Positions 24,882 to 34,308 are shown, counted from the stretch's first letter. The stretch is DNA of 64,000 nt from Lamprobacter modestohalophilus (GCF_016583905.1 NZ_NRRY01000030.1:1-64000), one strand, 5' to 3'. The notes: a model not told the origin generated them from the letters alone. Made by a program: numbers and translations.

Positions 24882-25163
24882 TCAATGGTAGTCGACGATT
24901 TCCACATCAAAGGCGTCGCCATTGTCGAATCGAAAGCAAATTCGCCATTGATCGTTAATGCGAATGCTCCATTGTCCCACTCTGTCGTGCGCCAAGGTTT
25001 CCAACCGGTTGGAGGGCGGAAGGCGAAGGTCGCCGATTTGTGTGGCTGCTTGGATTTGGATCAAGCGCATGGTGGCACGTTTCAAAATATCCGGTGGCAG
25101 GCGACGCGATTTGCCGGTTTGGAAAAACCGCTCCGTCTCGGCATCGGCGAAACTCTTGATCAT
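24882..25163 (-). CDS. higB: HigB-type RelE-superfamily toxin
   Basis: A 93-residue toxin: MIKSFADAETERFFQTGKS, a helix with ILKRATMRLIQIQAA, then LRLPPSNRLETL and GQWSIRINDQWRICFRF, the signature of HigB/RelE mRNA interferases with their basic active-site residues. It cleaves mRNA on the ribosome in characterised members. It starts 18 bases after the methylase stop and its own stop abuts higA. The pair could serve as an addiction device or be released when the defence operon is disturbed (inference). Confidence 0.9.
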   Translation of the reverse strand: MIKSFADAETERFFQTGKSRRLPPDILKRATMRLIQIQAATQIGDLRLPPSNRLETLAHDRVGQWSIRINDQWRICFRFDNGDAFDVEIVDYH

Positions 25164-25181
25164 GACGATCTAGCCGGACCC

Positions 25182-28100
25182 CTACTGCAACCGCTGGTTG
25201 CGCATCCGACCAGCGATGGCCTCGGCGGCGCGTCGGGTCTCGGCTTGGCGCGCCTTGGCGGCGATGAACTGGGCCATGTCGATCAGCTTGGGGCGCAGGC
25301 CGAGGTAGTCCGTGACCGCGTCGCGCAGGTTGGCCATCACCACTTCGGGTTCCTTGTCGGCGAGGAACTCCTGGAGGGCGATGATCAGGGCGCCGAGCGG
25401 GGTTGGACCGATCTCGGTGCGCTCGGTCAGGTCGCGCGGCTTGAACTCGGTGACCGTCTTCAGGCGGGCGGCGTTGGGCTTGATGCTCGCCATGATCGCG
25501 GCATAGTCGGCAACGCGAAACGCCTTGGCGAAGTTCTGATAGTTGTCGAGCTTGGAGGCGCCGGTGGTCTCCATGTCCAGCATGCGCAGATAGAAGCGTT
25601 GGATGCCATTGATCGCGCCCCAGGTCTCGGCGTCGAGGCCGTCTGGAACCAGGAGACTATTGGCGGTCTCGGCGGCCTGTCCGACGATCTCATCGACGAC
25701 CGTGGTCTCGCCTTTGCGGCGCGGGCGCAGTGCGAAGCTGGTGACATCCTCGCCGCCGATGCTGGTGAAGCCGGTCAGCACCTTGAGTGCCGCGGCGTAG
25801 CCGGCCATCTGCAGGTCGGAGTCGTTGAACACCGGTGCGCCCATCTTGGCCTCGGTCTCGGTGTTCAGATGCAGCATCTGCTTGATCTGCTCGTCGACCT
25901 CGCGTTTCACCGCCGGCAGGATGCGCTGCTTGAAGCCGGGGCGATCACCGGCCGGGCGCTTGCGCAGCATCAGGATCACGGTGCCCTGCACATAGCCGCC
26001 CTTCTTCAGCTCGGAGGTCGTCTCGGTGGCGATGTACCAGGCGCCGACCACTTGCAGGCCGGCGGCCCAGAAGATGCTGACCATGTCGGACCAGACGCCG
26101 GTGTCCTGATGGGTGAACATCACGCACTGCATGCCGTTGTCCGGCATCTGCTCGGTCATCGACTTGTAGGCATCCACCATGCCGCGGCGGAAGTCGTCGC
26201 CGGAGCCTTTGATGGCCAGCTCGCGGCGGGAGTCCCAGGTCCATTGATCGAAGGGAGGTGGTGGGTTCTTGCGTAGCCAGGCGATGAAGAATTCGGTGAT
26301 TTCGTGGTAGTGGACGGCGTCGGCGTAGGGGGGGTCAGTAACCCACAAATCAGAGAGCTCTTTTGTGTCACAAGCGCTTATGCATTCGACGGTACTACTC
26401 ATAGTCCCAATGTATTGTTCGCATCCTGAATATTCAGCAATGTCCCGTAAAAAATACCAACCGCGCTCGCCCCTATTAAATAATGTGCTGAGTTTTTGCT
26501 GGGAGAAAGTATTATTGTTTTTGTCCCTGTCTGAAGGACCAACCCACGGTGTGAGTTTAGAATTAAAATCGAGAACCCTTGGAAATAATAAACGGCCTTC
26601 TTCTAAGTTGCTATACTTCAGAACTAGAGAGTTAACTAATAGCTGACGATGGCTAAACAATTGATGCCAATACATCCAGCCGCGCTCGCGAATCGGCTGA
26701 TCCGTGTTGTAGCCCGGCTCAATTGCCATATCCGGTACCAGCCCTTGTTCCTGCCAGTCGGCCAGGTGCTTGGCAACCATCGCCTCAACCCGGCGCTCAC
26801 GTTGCAGATCCTCATCGGTCACCGCCGCAAAAAAGGTCTCTGGTCGATGTGATCCCAACGTGTCGCGCGTCATCCACTGAATGCAATACAACCGCTCCTG
26901 AAAGACATCCTCCGGGCGCGGCTTGAAGTCGTGCTTCTCCCAGCGTCGCAGTCGATTCGCGGTATTACCCTCGGCATCGCGATAATCGCCGCGCAGCGTC
27001 TTGATTGAGGTGCGATACGTCTTGCTGTCCAGCTCGTAGACCAGATAACCGCCTTGGACTGTACCAAGTTCTGCTCGTTTCATATCAGCTGAGGAAGCAT
27101 TATTAATTATTTCAATATCGAAACATTTTTTTTCATAGTTGTAATTTAAGGTTGCGCAACATTTTGATCGCGTCGAAATTATTAATGTCGGAAGCAAAGG
27201 AACCTTCCAGCCTGTTTCTGGACATTGAACCTCACTGCAGTATATAAAAATGCGAGCTTGATCTCCGCTTTCGTTATGCTCAACCCCTAGTTTTTCTATT
27301 ATTTTTTCTACTCTATCTGATAGCTTTTTTTGTGTTTTTTTGATCTCAACGTGCTTCTCTGAAGCTGCACCGATAATGTTCAGCCCCCCCCAGGTCAACA
27401 TGCAGGCGATGGGGTTCAGATCCGAGGCATAGACATCGCAACCGAGGCGCGCCGCCTCGTACGGAATGGAGCCGCCGCCACAGAAGGTGTCGCCCACCTT
27501 GGGTCGATGGCCAAAGCGCAGAATACCGAGCTGTTCGACCAGTTCCTGATGGGATTGGGCCTGAATGCCGAAGCGCCCCAGATGGGCGTTCACCGCCGGC
27601 CAGATCGGCGCATAGAGCGCGGCCTGATCCAGCTCCTCTGGACGTTTGCACAGGGCAGCGCGTTCCTCGTAGGTTGAGAAGGTCGCGAGTGCTTGAGCCA
27701 GCAACTCCAGCTTGGCGTCCGGTTGGAGATCGCGCTGCCAGCGCAGGGTCAACCCTGGGTAGTCCGCAAGTTGAATGGGGAGCTGCAGCCGGTCGATCTC
27801 CTCAACGCTGTGGGAGGTGCCCTTGAGGGTGTAGCTGAAAACGTGCCAGGGATGGACCAAGGCGACCCGCTCGGCGATGTCGGCAGGTTTGAGTTTCGGC
27901 TCACGCCGTGCCAATCCGCCGTTATCGAACGCCATCAGTCGTTCAAAAATCTCTAGATCCTTCTCCGGATCATCGGTTTGAGGCAGCAGACTGCCGAGCA
28001 GGATCGCGCGCACCAAGATCAGCGGTTTACGGCCTTTCCAGTAGGAACCCAGGGCGGTCAGCGTCTGCCCGGCACCGGCCTTGCGCTCGCGTTGCGCCTC

Positions 28101-28199
28101 GAACGACACCTTCTGCGCCGGAAATACGGCTTCGATCAACGCCGGGGCGTCCTTGAGGGCAAACGGTTCGAGCTGAGGTTGATCATGTCTGGGATACAT
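25182..28199 (-). CDS. DUF1156 DNA adenine methylase of a defence operon
   Basis: A 1005-residue methyltransferase (COG1743 type). The N-terminal DUF1156 region has ALIEAVFPAQKVSFEAQRE and LTALGSYWKGRKPL. The SAM site is FCGGGSIPYEAARLG (about 239-253) with DLNPIACMLTWGG. A Zn-ribbon-like region contains CSEVQCPETGWKVPLLPTL (about 313-331). The catalytic motif is TDPPYADAVHY (about 622). The gene is mosaic: 27070-27370 and 26340-26660 are strikingly AT-rich and Asn/Lys-rich compared with the GC-rich remainder, suggesting exchanged segments. It probably modifies the host genome so that the operon's helicase/ATPase spares it. The site is unknown. Confidence 0.92.
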   Translation of the reverse strand: MYPRHDQPQLEPFALKDAPALIEAVFPAQKVSFEAQRERKAGAGQTLTALGSYWKGRKPLILVRAILLGSLLPQTDDPEKDLEIFERLMAFDNGGLARREPKLKPADIAERVALVHPWHVFSYTLKGTSHSVEEIDRLQLPIQLADYPGLTLRWQRDLQPDAKLELLAQALATFSTYEERAALCKRPEELDQAALYAPIWPAVNAHLGRFGIQAQSHQELVEQLGILRFGHRPKVGDTFCGGGSIPYEAARLGCDVYASDLNPIACMLTWGGLNIIGAASEKHVEIKKTQKKLSDRVEKIIEKLGVEHNESGDQARIFIYCSEVQCPETGWKVPLLPTLIISTRSKCCATLNYNYEKKCFDIEIINNASSADMKRAELGTVQGGYLVYELDSKTYRTSIKTLRGDYRDAEGNTANRLRRWEKHDFKPRPEDVFQERLYCIQWMTRDTLGSHRPETFFAAVTDEDLQRERRVEAMVAKHLADWQEQGLVPDMAIEPGYNTDQPIRERGWMYWHQLFSHRQLLVNSLVLKYSNLEEGRLLFPRVLDFNSKLTPWVGPSDRDKNNNTFSQQKLSTLFNRGERGWYFLRDIAEYSGCEQYIGTMSSTVECISACDTKELSDLWVTDPPYADAVHYHEITEFFIAWLRKNPPPPFDQWTWDSRRELAIKGSGDDFRRGMVDAYKSMTEQMPDNGMQCVMFTHQDTGVWSDMVSIFWAAGLQVVGAWYIATETTSELKKGGYVQGTVILMLRKRPAGDRPGFKQRILPAVKREVDEQIKQMLHLNTETEAKMGAPVFNDSDLQMAGYAAALKVLTGFTSIGGEDVTSFALRPRRKGETTVVDEIVGQAAETANSLLVPDGLDAETWGAINGIQRFYLRMLDMETTGASKLDNYQNFAKAFRVADYAAIMASIKPNAARLKTVTEFKPRDLTERTEIGPTPLGALIIALQEFLADKEPEVVMANLRDAVTDYLGLRPKLIDMAQFIAAKARQAETRRAAEAIAGRMRNQRLQ

Positions 28200-28243
28200 C
28201 GGTATTGTTCCTTCTCCGCTTCGCGATTCTGCTGAGCATCCGC

Positions 28244-28744
28244 TCAGTGAGGCAGCGCTTCGCCGATCTCCGCTAAAGCCTCAGCCACCAGCGAAGGGCT
28301 GAGGTACAGGCCTTCGCTGATCAACTGCTCAATGACCGGTTGAGCGGCTGGTATCCACCCCTTGCGTCGGGCAGCAAGCAGAATGCCTAGGGTGCCAACA
28401 ACAGGAATATCCAAACTCTGCGCACAGCGACGCGCAGCGGCATCATCCAGAACGGCAACCGCAGTAGAACAGCGGAGACAATGACTCAGAACCTGCGTTT
28501 CGCCGGCGCCAAGATCCCAGGCCGCCACGAGCGGCGGAATCGCAACGTCGTCGGCAGACACCAGTCGAGACTCGCGTGCAACGGCATCGGCGATCTCGGG
28601 TCCATCCCAACCGGCGCGAATCTCTCGCATCACTGCATCAGACACCAAAACCGCTGAGGCACTGAACTCACATAGCCATGACCATCCATTGACACGATGC
28701 AAAAAGATCAACGGTGATGCATTGACGATCAGCTTGTCAGGCAT
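28244..28744 (-). CDS. DUF3368/PIN-like toxin
   Basis: A 166-residue protein of the DUF3368 family, distant PIN-domain nucleases: LIVNASPLIFLHRV at the start with the first acidic/Asn position, LGAGETQVLSHC, AVLDDAAARRCAQSL and VVGTLGILLAARRKG. Such proteins are usually paired with UPF0175 antitoxins, as here. It overlaps the antitoxin's 3' end by 16 bases. It lies between the DUF3780 and DUF1156 genes of the defence operon. RNase activity is expected from the fold but has not been shown for most members. Confidence 0.85.
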   Translation of the reverse strand: MPDKLIVNASPLIFLHRVNGWSWLCEFSASAVLVSDAVMREIRAGWDGPEIADAVARESRLVSADDVAIPPLVAAWDLGAGETQVLSHCLRCSTAVAVLDDAAARRCAQSLDIPVVGTLGILLAARRKGWIPAAQPVIEQLISEGLYLSPSLVAEALAEIGEALPH

Positions 28745-28986
28745 GTGATTTCTTTGCGCAACGCAGCCATGTCTGTTTGCACGGCAGGCACGCGGCGCCG
28801 ATAAAGTTCATTGAGAAAAGCGGATCGGCTGAGCCCGAGAATCTCGGACGCCTTGCTTTGGGAAATTCGTCCCTCTGCATACCACTGAACAACTGCTGCG
28901 CTCTTGACCTCGCGAGCAAATTCGTCTGGTCCCTGTCGCAGCGCGGAGAGCGCGCCAGGATCAAAATCGAGCATGACCTGTGGCAT
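28729..28986 (-). CDS. UPF0175 antitoxin
   Basis: An 85-residue protein with the family pattern FAREVKSAAVVQWYAEGRIS followed by QSKASEILGLSRSAFLNELYRR, a short helix-turn-helix. It is the cognate partner of the overlapping DUF3368 gene. The ATG at 28986 fits the family's length; the frame stays open to 29193 but those codons overlap DUF3780 and are unlikely to be used. It begins 26 bases after the DUF3780 stop. Confidence 0.85.
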   Translation of the reverse strand: MPQVMLDFDPGALSALRQGPDEFAREVKSAAVVQWYAEGRISQSKASEILGLSRSAFLNELYRRRVPAVQTDMAALRKEITCLTS

Positions 28987-29012
28987 TTGGTCTCGAACCT
29001 CTTGAAACGTAG

Positions 29013-29633
29013 TTAATCGAATAATCCCAACGTCTGATTTGGACCTTTGGAATCGGGCTTGCGGGTCTCGAGCCGTGAGTGAAGTTGAGCATTCTGCGCC
29101 ACATCGCCCAGCGCATAACGCAAGGCAACCCGCCAGCCGTGCTCGCCATCTTGCAGGCCACCACTGGCAACGGCGGTCATGCCAAACAGCCACCAGCGTT
29201 CTTCCGGGCGCAGGGCGAGCCAGTTGCGCACGGCGAGCGGGATCTTCTGTGGATCGAGCTGCTCAATCGCCCAAGCGAGGACGCAAAGCTCCTTGCCGAG
29301 CAGGCGGTCGACCGGATTGTCGCCCACCTTCCAGGTGCTGGACGCTAGGTTGTGCGCCTTGAGCCGGGCGTTGAAGGCACGCTGCACTTCCGCGCGAATG
29401 GCGGTCCAACGCAGGCGCTGCAGCATCACGCGATCCAACACCTGCTCTGGGGCCGTGCCGGCACCCATGCCCAAGTGCTCGCTGATCAGCACGGCGGTGG
29501 TATTCCCGCGTGGGATGCTGACGACGAAGTGGTGCGGGTCGGAGGTGGCCGGTACCCCGAAGCCCAGCGTCTGGTGGGCGTGGGCGACGCGCTGGGCTGG
29601 CCGACCTGTTTCGGCCTCATGGCGCGAGGTCAC
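29013..29633 (-). CDS. DUF3780 family defence protein
   Basis: A 206-residue protein of the DUF3780 family: LGFGVPATSDPHHFVVSIPRG, then VMLQRLRWTAIRAEVQRAFNARL, LGKELCVLAWAIE, RPEERWWLFGMTAVASGG and GWRVALRYALGD. Members occur with DUF499 ATPases and DUF1156 methylases and are annotated as anti-phage-associated in public family lists, but have no known activity. Its start overlaps the vapC stop by four bases (ATGA), so translation is coupled to the toxin gene. Confidence 0.88.
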   Translation of the reverse strand: MTSRHEAETGRPAQRVAHAHQTLGFGVPATSDPHHFVVSIPRGNTTAVLISEHLGMGAGTAPEQVLDRVMLQRLRWTAIRAEVQRAFNARLKAHNLASSTWKVGDNPVDRLLGKELCVLAWAIEQLDPQKIPLAVRNWLALRPEERWWLFGMTAVASGGLQDGEHGWRVALRYALGDVAQNAQLHSRLETRKPDSKGPNQTLGLFD

Positions 29634-30064
29634 GGGTTGTCGAGCTGCTGGGTTGGCACCACGACCGCGGTGGCGTCGGTCAACCGCCGAGCCCGGCGCG
29701 CAAAACCTCGGTCGTCGAAGGTGTAGAGCGCCTGGCAGTGGCCACTGCCCGCCAAGTGCAACGCATCCGCGAAGTCCATGCCGTTTTCGGTCAGCGGTAG
29801 GGCGATGGCGATGCGCTCCGCTTCTTCCGTATTCACCTGATCGAGTCCGAGCAGATGCTCAAAGACAGCGACGATTTGACCGGGGGCGAAACGGTAGAAG
29901 GCCCGCAAGACCCATTCGAGCTCGAGCGTCACCGTGAGCGGGACGAACAGACTCGGACTGTCCATCAGGATGCGCCGGGCGATGGGACGCTGTTTGACCG
30001 CTTCAGGATCGCCAGGATCATCCACGTAAAAGCGCGCCAGGATGTTGGTATCAAGGGCAATCAT
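29630..30064 (-). CDS. vapC: VapC-type PIN-domain toxin
   Basis: A 144-residue PIN ribonuclease: MIALDTNILARFYVDD holds the first acidic residue of the active site, LTVTLELEWVLRAFY the conserved Glu, and NGMDFADALHLAG the second Asp with ALYTFDDRGFARRA the last. VapC proteins cleave RNA, often initiator tRNA. The ATG at 30064 overlaps the vapB stop; upstream codons of the frame are not coding. It is followed by DUF3780 with a four-base overlap, which is unusual for a freestanding vapBC pair. Confidence 0.9.
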   Translation of the reverse strand: MIALDTNILARFYVDDPGDPEAVKQRPIARRILMDSPSLFVPLTVTLELEWVLRAFYRFAPGQIVAVFEHLLGLDQVNTEEAERIAIALPLTENGMDFADALHLAGSGHCQALYTFDDRGFARRARRLTDATAVVVPTQQLDNP

Positions 30065-30324
30065 TCTGCAGCGTTTTGCGCTTGTTCGCGCATCGCGTTG
30101 GCGACATCGAAATCCGCCAACCGCCGCTCGCCGGGCCGTTCGCACCGCAGGAGTCCGTAGCCATCCTCGGTCCGCGATCGGGGTATCGATCTCAGTGGCC
30201 GAACCCGAATGCTATCGCCTTCCAACTCGAAATCGAGCTTGCTGCCTGGCTCGAGACCAAGCCGCCGGCGAATGGCAGCGGGTATGACGACTTGGCCCTT
30301 TTCGGATATGGTCACGGTTGACAT
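30061..30324 (-). CDS. vapB: VapB-type AbrB-fold antitoxin
   Basis: An 87-residue antitoxin. The N-terminal AbrB/MazE fold is MSTVTISEKGQVVIPAAIRRRLGLEPGSKL, a near-perfect swapped-hairpin signature that binds the operator. The C-terminal half (GYGLLRCERPGERRLADFDVANAMRE) should wrap the toxin. GGAGGGG lies before the ATG. It follows the DUF499 stop after 78 bases and could start a second transcript within the operon through its own promoter. Confidence 0.9.
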   Translation of the reverse strand: MSTVTISEKGQVVIPAAIRRRLGLEPGSKLDFELEGDSIRVRPLRSIPRSRTEDGYGLLRCERPGERRLADFDVANAMREQAQNAAE

Positions 30325-30402
30325 CGACCCCTCCCGCTTCTTACTCAGTAAGACAAAGACTGGATTCTAGCAAGCGCTTGCATGGTCCGCTACAGGCGAT
30401 CC

Positions 30403-33400
30403 CTATTCCTGATCCACATCGCCAGCCGCCAACCCAATCCCCACCAGCTCCGCGAATCGCTTCAGGGCATAGCCGTCACCGAAGTCGATACCACCGCGGA
30501 TGGTGATCTGCACGCTCGCCTGTTCGTCGCCGATCGCCTCGCGCACGCCGCGAATGGCGGTCTCGATGGCGGTGGGCGTCAGTTCCCGTTCATTGAAGCG
30601 GATCTGCACGCCATGCTCGCCTTCGCCGATGACGATGATCACGCCGCGTAGGCGAATGTCGGCGCGATCCTGAAAGGTATTGATGAGCTCGAAGACCTTG
30701 TCGGTGTTGTCGATGGCGATGCGTTTACTGTCGCTGATCCGGGCCGGCTTGGCGTCGTCGATGATCAGCCGGTCGTCGCCATCGGCTGGGATGCTGATGC
30801 GGGTGGTCTTCTCGACCTCACCCGCCTTGGCGGCGACCAAGAGGGTCGTGGCCGCGGCTGGAACCGCAAAGGGCTCGCGGTAGAGGCTGCCTTCCTTGGG
30901 GTTGGTGCCGTCGAGGCTGTAGTGCATCTCCGCAGCCGGCGTACAGCGCAGCTCGAGCTTGCGCCCGTCCGCGACCTGGTGCAGCTCATGGCGGATGGTC
31001 AGCTCGGCGGTCCAGCGCGTTGGCTCGCCGGTCTGGTACTTGCCGCTGCTGTCGACAGCGATGAAATACAGCGCCGCCTCGGTGGTGCGGTACTCCTCCA
31101 GATCCTCGACCTGTTCGTCCTGTTCAGAAACGGATGCGGTCTTGAGGACATAGACGCGTGGACTCTCCCCGGCATTACGCGGGGTGAGTGAGAGGCTGGT
31201 TTCTCCAGTCTCGCGGTTGGTGCTGAGCGTGATCACGTTGACCGAGGTCTTCTCGGCTGGAAAGGGTCCCTTCTCGAGTTGGCCGTCCGGGTGTTGCCGC
31301 CAGCGGCCTTGCTTGAGTGCCTCATCACGCAATAGCTCCAGCCCACGCGCGCCGGGCAGCCAGGGCCAGGTGGGATCGGTCTTGGCACGCATCACCAGAT
31401 CACGCCAGGGCACGCGCCGATCCGAGGCAGGCCAGAGGAAGGTCTCGGCCATGGACCAGTAGTTCGGCAGCTCGTCCTGCATATCGAGCGCAAGCTTGTT
31501 GTCGCAGCGGGCGCTGGCGAGCAGTTTCTCGATCTGCGCCTCAGCGGCGTAGTCGCCTTCGCCGAAACTCAGACCATTGTCGATGGTCGCCATGACCAGC
31601 TCGCCCTCGCCGCCCCCGCTGGGACCAGGATAGAACAGCCGGTTGTAGGCGCCGGAGACGGCCTTGGTGAAGCGTTCTTCGAGTTCCTCGAGCTTGTCGC
31701 GGGCCTCGTCATAGAGGCTGTCGCCGGGCTTGAGGTTGGCGTGGATCTTCTCGATGGCGTACAGCTCGCGCAGCCGGGCCTCGACCTCGTTGGCCAGATG
31801 GCTGTCGTTGCCGGACAGGATGAGGACGTTGTTCTTTTCCTGTTGGAACTCATAGAAGCCCCGAATCGCCTCGGGTGGCGTGCGGCCATCGGGCTGCACC
31901 ACCAGCAGGATGCGGCTGCCGGATAGCTTCACGTCGTCGAGCCGCGGCATGATCTGCACCTCCTGGTAGGCGGCGCGCGACTTGCTCTGCGCCTGGAACA
32001 GGCCGGTCAGGCGATTGATCAGGGCCTGTTCGAGCTTGGGTGCCGGGACTTGGCGGGCATCACGCTCGATGCGCCGACCGAGATTCTCGGTCTCCTTGAA
32101 ATAGAACTGTTCGTTCTCGCGGTGCAGATACCAGGCACGATCACGTAGGCGTTCGAGTCCGGTGAGGAACTCGTCGGGTTTGTGGTGGGGGGCGACCAGG
32201 TATTCGAGGATCTCGGCCTGGGTGAGACCGAAACGGCCTTCCGCCGCGCGTGACAGCGAGGCCGACAGCACCAGCCTGGCGACCTGAGCCGTGGCATCGC
32301 CGCCGAGATCGGCATCGATCTCTTCGGCGCGCGCGTTGCCTTGGTCGGCGATGTCGTTGACCACCGCCGGCAGCAGCGCGGGGTTGATGCGCTGGATCTC
32401 ATCGCGCACCTCGACGCTGTTGAGATCGAGATGCTGGGTGCCGATCAGGAAGACATCATTGGCCTCTCGGGTCCAGACACTGCGCAGCAGGCGGGCGGTG
32501 AACTGCATCAGTCCGCGGGTCTGGCGAAAGCCTTCGTTCTCCTTGAACAAGGCCACCAGGTTCTTGAATGAGGGATGGAAGGGATAGGTCTTGCGGACTT
32601 CTCCCGCCACCTCCTCCATGGAGCGGGCGGTGATGTAGCCGCCGTCCTCAGCCGCTTTGACCTGCTCGGCGAAGGCCTCGGCCACGGCCTCGATAGTCCG
32701 GTCATCGGGCAAGTCGGTGAACAGGCGTTTCTTGAGGATCTCGTAGATCTCGTTGCCGGCGAGCTGTACCGGCGTGATGGACTGGGCTTGGCGGTTGGAT
32801 TCCTGCTTCAGATTGGACATGACCCGCGCCAGGTCCTTGGTCTGCGCCTCATAGCTGCCGGCGAGGTTGGCGATCACCACACAGCAGCGCGGGAGTTTGA
32901 TCGCGGCAGTGAGCAGGTTGCTCAGGCTGTAGGTGACCACATCAGCGAGCGAGCCCTTGCCGACGGCGCGGGTACTGGCGTTGAGCAGGTAGGGCGGCAG
33001 TTCGTCGAGCAGGATCAGGGTCGGTGTCTCGCCGATGATCGCCATCCATTTGGCCTCATCGACGCCGCGTGGACCATCAACCCAGTGAGGGCGAATCTGC
33101 TCCGCCTGCCCTAACTGCTCAGCCAGCTCGCCCCACACGTAATGATCCGGGTCGTTGCGACCATTGAACGCCGCGATGCGCGCTGGACTGATATCGAGGC
33201 GCTCTGCCAGTTCGGCGGAAAGCACTTCGGCGCGCAGGTGAGGGTGCTTCGCCAGCAGTCCCAAGGCGGTCATCATGTGCGTCTTACCGCCGCCCATCGC
33301 CTGAGCCAGCTCGAAGGTGGCTTGATCCGACTTTCCGCTCAGGCGCAACAGGCCCTCGCGGAACAGGTCCGCCATGCCTTGGGTGATGTAGTTACGGTCG

Positions 33401-33522
33401 AAGAAGGCGCGTCCGTCGCCCTGGTCGGTGATGAGGTCGGAGAGGTTCTCGATGGCCTCGGTCATCCGGTAGTCGTGGACTATCGGATGGATTTGGCAGG
33501 CGTCACGAACGGTCGCAAGCAC
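30403..33522 (-). CDS. DUF499 AAA+ ATPase of a defence operon
   Basis: A 1039-residue ATPase (COG1483 type), GTG start at 33522. The N-terminus MLATVRDACQIHP...ENLSDLITDQGDGRAFFDRNYITQGM is characteristic. Walker A is FELAQAMGGGKTHMMTALG (about 68-86), Walker B is LILLDELPPYL (about 168-178). A DUF499 core follows with KTYPFHPSF and FRQTRGLMQFTARLLRSVW, and a beta-rich C-terminal part with YSLDGTNPKEGSLY, like a chitobiase/CHB-type repeat. It is the first gene of the operon and probably supplies ATP-driven sensing or remodelling for the methylase/helicase. The mechanism is not established. Confidence 0.92.
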   Translation of the reverse strand: MLATVRDACQIHPIVHDYRMTEAIENLSDLITDQGDGRAFFDRNYITQGMADLFREGLLRLSGKSDQATFELAQAMGGGKTHMMTALGLLAKHPHLRAEVLSAELAERLDISPARIAAFNGRNDPDHYVWGELAEQLGQAEQIRPHWVDGPRGVDEAKWMAIIGETPTLILLDELPPYLLNASTRAVGKGSLADVVTYSLSNLLTAAIKLPRCCVVIANLAGSYEAQTKDLARVMSNLKQESNRQAQSITPVQLAGNEIYEILKKRLFTDLPDDRTIEAVAEAFAEQVKAAEDGGYITARSMEEVAGEVRKTYPFHPSFKNLVALFKENEGFRQTRGLMQFTARLLRSVWTREANDVFLIGTQHLDLNSVEVRDEIQRINPALLPAVVNDIADQGNARAEEIDADLGGDATAQVARLVLSASLSRAAEGRFGLTQAEILEYLVAPHHKPDEFLTGLERLRDRAWYLHRENEQFYFKETENLGRRIERDARQVPAPKLEQALINRLTGLFQAQSKSRAAYQEVQIMPRLDDVKLSGSRILLVVQPDGRTPPEAIRGFYEFQQEKNNVLILSGNDSHLANEVEARLRELYAIEKIHANLKPGDSLYDEARDKLEELEERFTKAVSGAYNRLFYPGPSGGGEGELVMATIDNGLSFGEGDYAAEAQIEKLLASARCDNKLALDMQDELPNYWSMAETFLWPASDRRVPWRDLVMRAKTDPTWPWLPGARGLELLRDEALKQGRWRQHPDGQLEKGPFPAEKTSVNVITLSTNRETGETSLSLTPRNAGESPRVYVLKTASVSEQDEQVEDLEEYRTTEAALYFIAVDSSGKYQTGEPTRWTAELTIRHELHQVADGRKLELRCTPAAEMHYSLDGTNPKEGSLYREPFAVPAAATTLLVAAKAGEVEKTTRISIPADGDDRLIIDDAKPARISDSKRIAIDNTDKVFELINTFQDRADIRLRGVIIVIGEGEHGVQIRFNERELTPTAIETAIRGVREAIGDEQASVQITIRGGIDFGDGYALKRFAELVGIGLAAGDVDQE

Positions 33523-33807
33523 AGTGTTCCCCGGTGTCGATCAGAGTGTCCATCAGGCGCATTCTATCAACCTGTGAATCGCTTTATGTTCAGGGAGGCC
33601 CGACGACTCGCCAAAGGGTCAGGGAAAAGGGCCCATAGGGCTCGGCAGCAGCACCGCAAACCGCTATCCTTAACAGGTGCGCTCTGTCCGCCTATCAGCG
33701 TCGCATGGCTTCCCGCTAACGCAAGGGCTGAGAAGCCCCGCTGCGGTTGAGGGATAATCCGTCTGAAGCCGGCGAAGCCCCCGACGACCCACAACCTGGA
33801 GACGCCC

Positions 33808-34308
33808 TTGCTCCCGATCATTCGCACCCTGAACCTAATCCTGTTCGTTGTCCTGGTCCTGCCCTTTGCCGCCCATGCCGAACTGGTCGGCGAGGTCGGC
33901 ACCAAGTTCAAGCTGGTCGGCCCCAACGACAAGATCGTCGTCGAGGTCTTCGAAGACCCGGATATCCCCGGCGTCGCCTGCTACCTGAGCCGGGCCAAGA
34001 CCGGCGGCGTCAGTGGCGCCGTCGGCGTCGCTGAGGACACCTCGGACGCCTCGCTGGCCTGCCGCCAAGTCGGCCCGATCAGTCTCCCCGACGAGATCGC
34101 CAGTGGCAAGCGTGACGGTGACGAGGTGTTCAAGAAGCGCACCTCGTTGTTCACGAAGAGCATGCAGGTGGTCCGCTTCTATGATGCCCCGCGCAATACC
34201 CTCGTCTACTTGAACTTTAGCGACCGCATCATCGAAGGCTCGCCGAAGAACAGCCTCTCGGTGGTCGTCATCCGCCCCTGGGCAGCGCCTGTGAAGCCCT
34301 CACCTTGA
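33808..34308 (+). CDS. creA: CreA family periplasmic protein
   Basis: A 166-residue exported protein of the CreA family: signal peptide [17 protein letters not shown], then [52 protein letters not shown] and [29 protein letters not shown]. The start is the TTG at 33808 with GGAG eight bases upstream. It is divergent from the defence operon, with a 285-base gap in which I see no gene. The function of CreA is unknown. Confidence 0.9.
   Translation: MLPIIRTLNLILFVVLVLPFAAHAELVGEVGTKFKLVGPNDKIVVEVFEDPDIPGVACYLSRAKTGGVSGAVGVAEDTSDASLACRQVGPISLPDEIASGKRDGDEVFKKRTSLFTKSMQVVRFYDAPRNTLVYLNFSDRIIEGSPKNSLSVVVIRPWAAPVKPSP

Noticed and set aside
24879-26276. 465-codon open frame on the plus strand
   Set aside because: Antisense to the DUF1156 methylase and higB, both with clear motifs; no family resemblance.
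21586-33522. Classical DISARM or BREX system
   Set aside because: No DrmA/DrmB (DUF1998) proteins, BrxC/PglX or PglZ phosphatase were recognised; the gene set is DUF499, DUF3780, DUF1156 and PLD-SNF2 instead.
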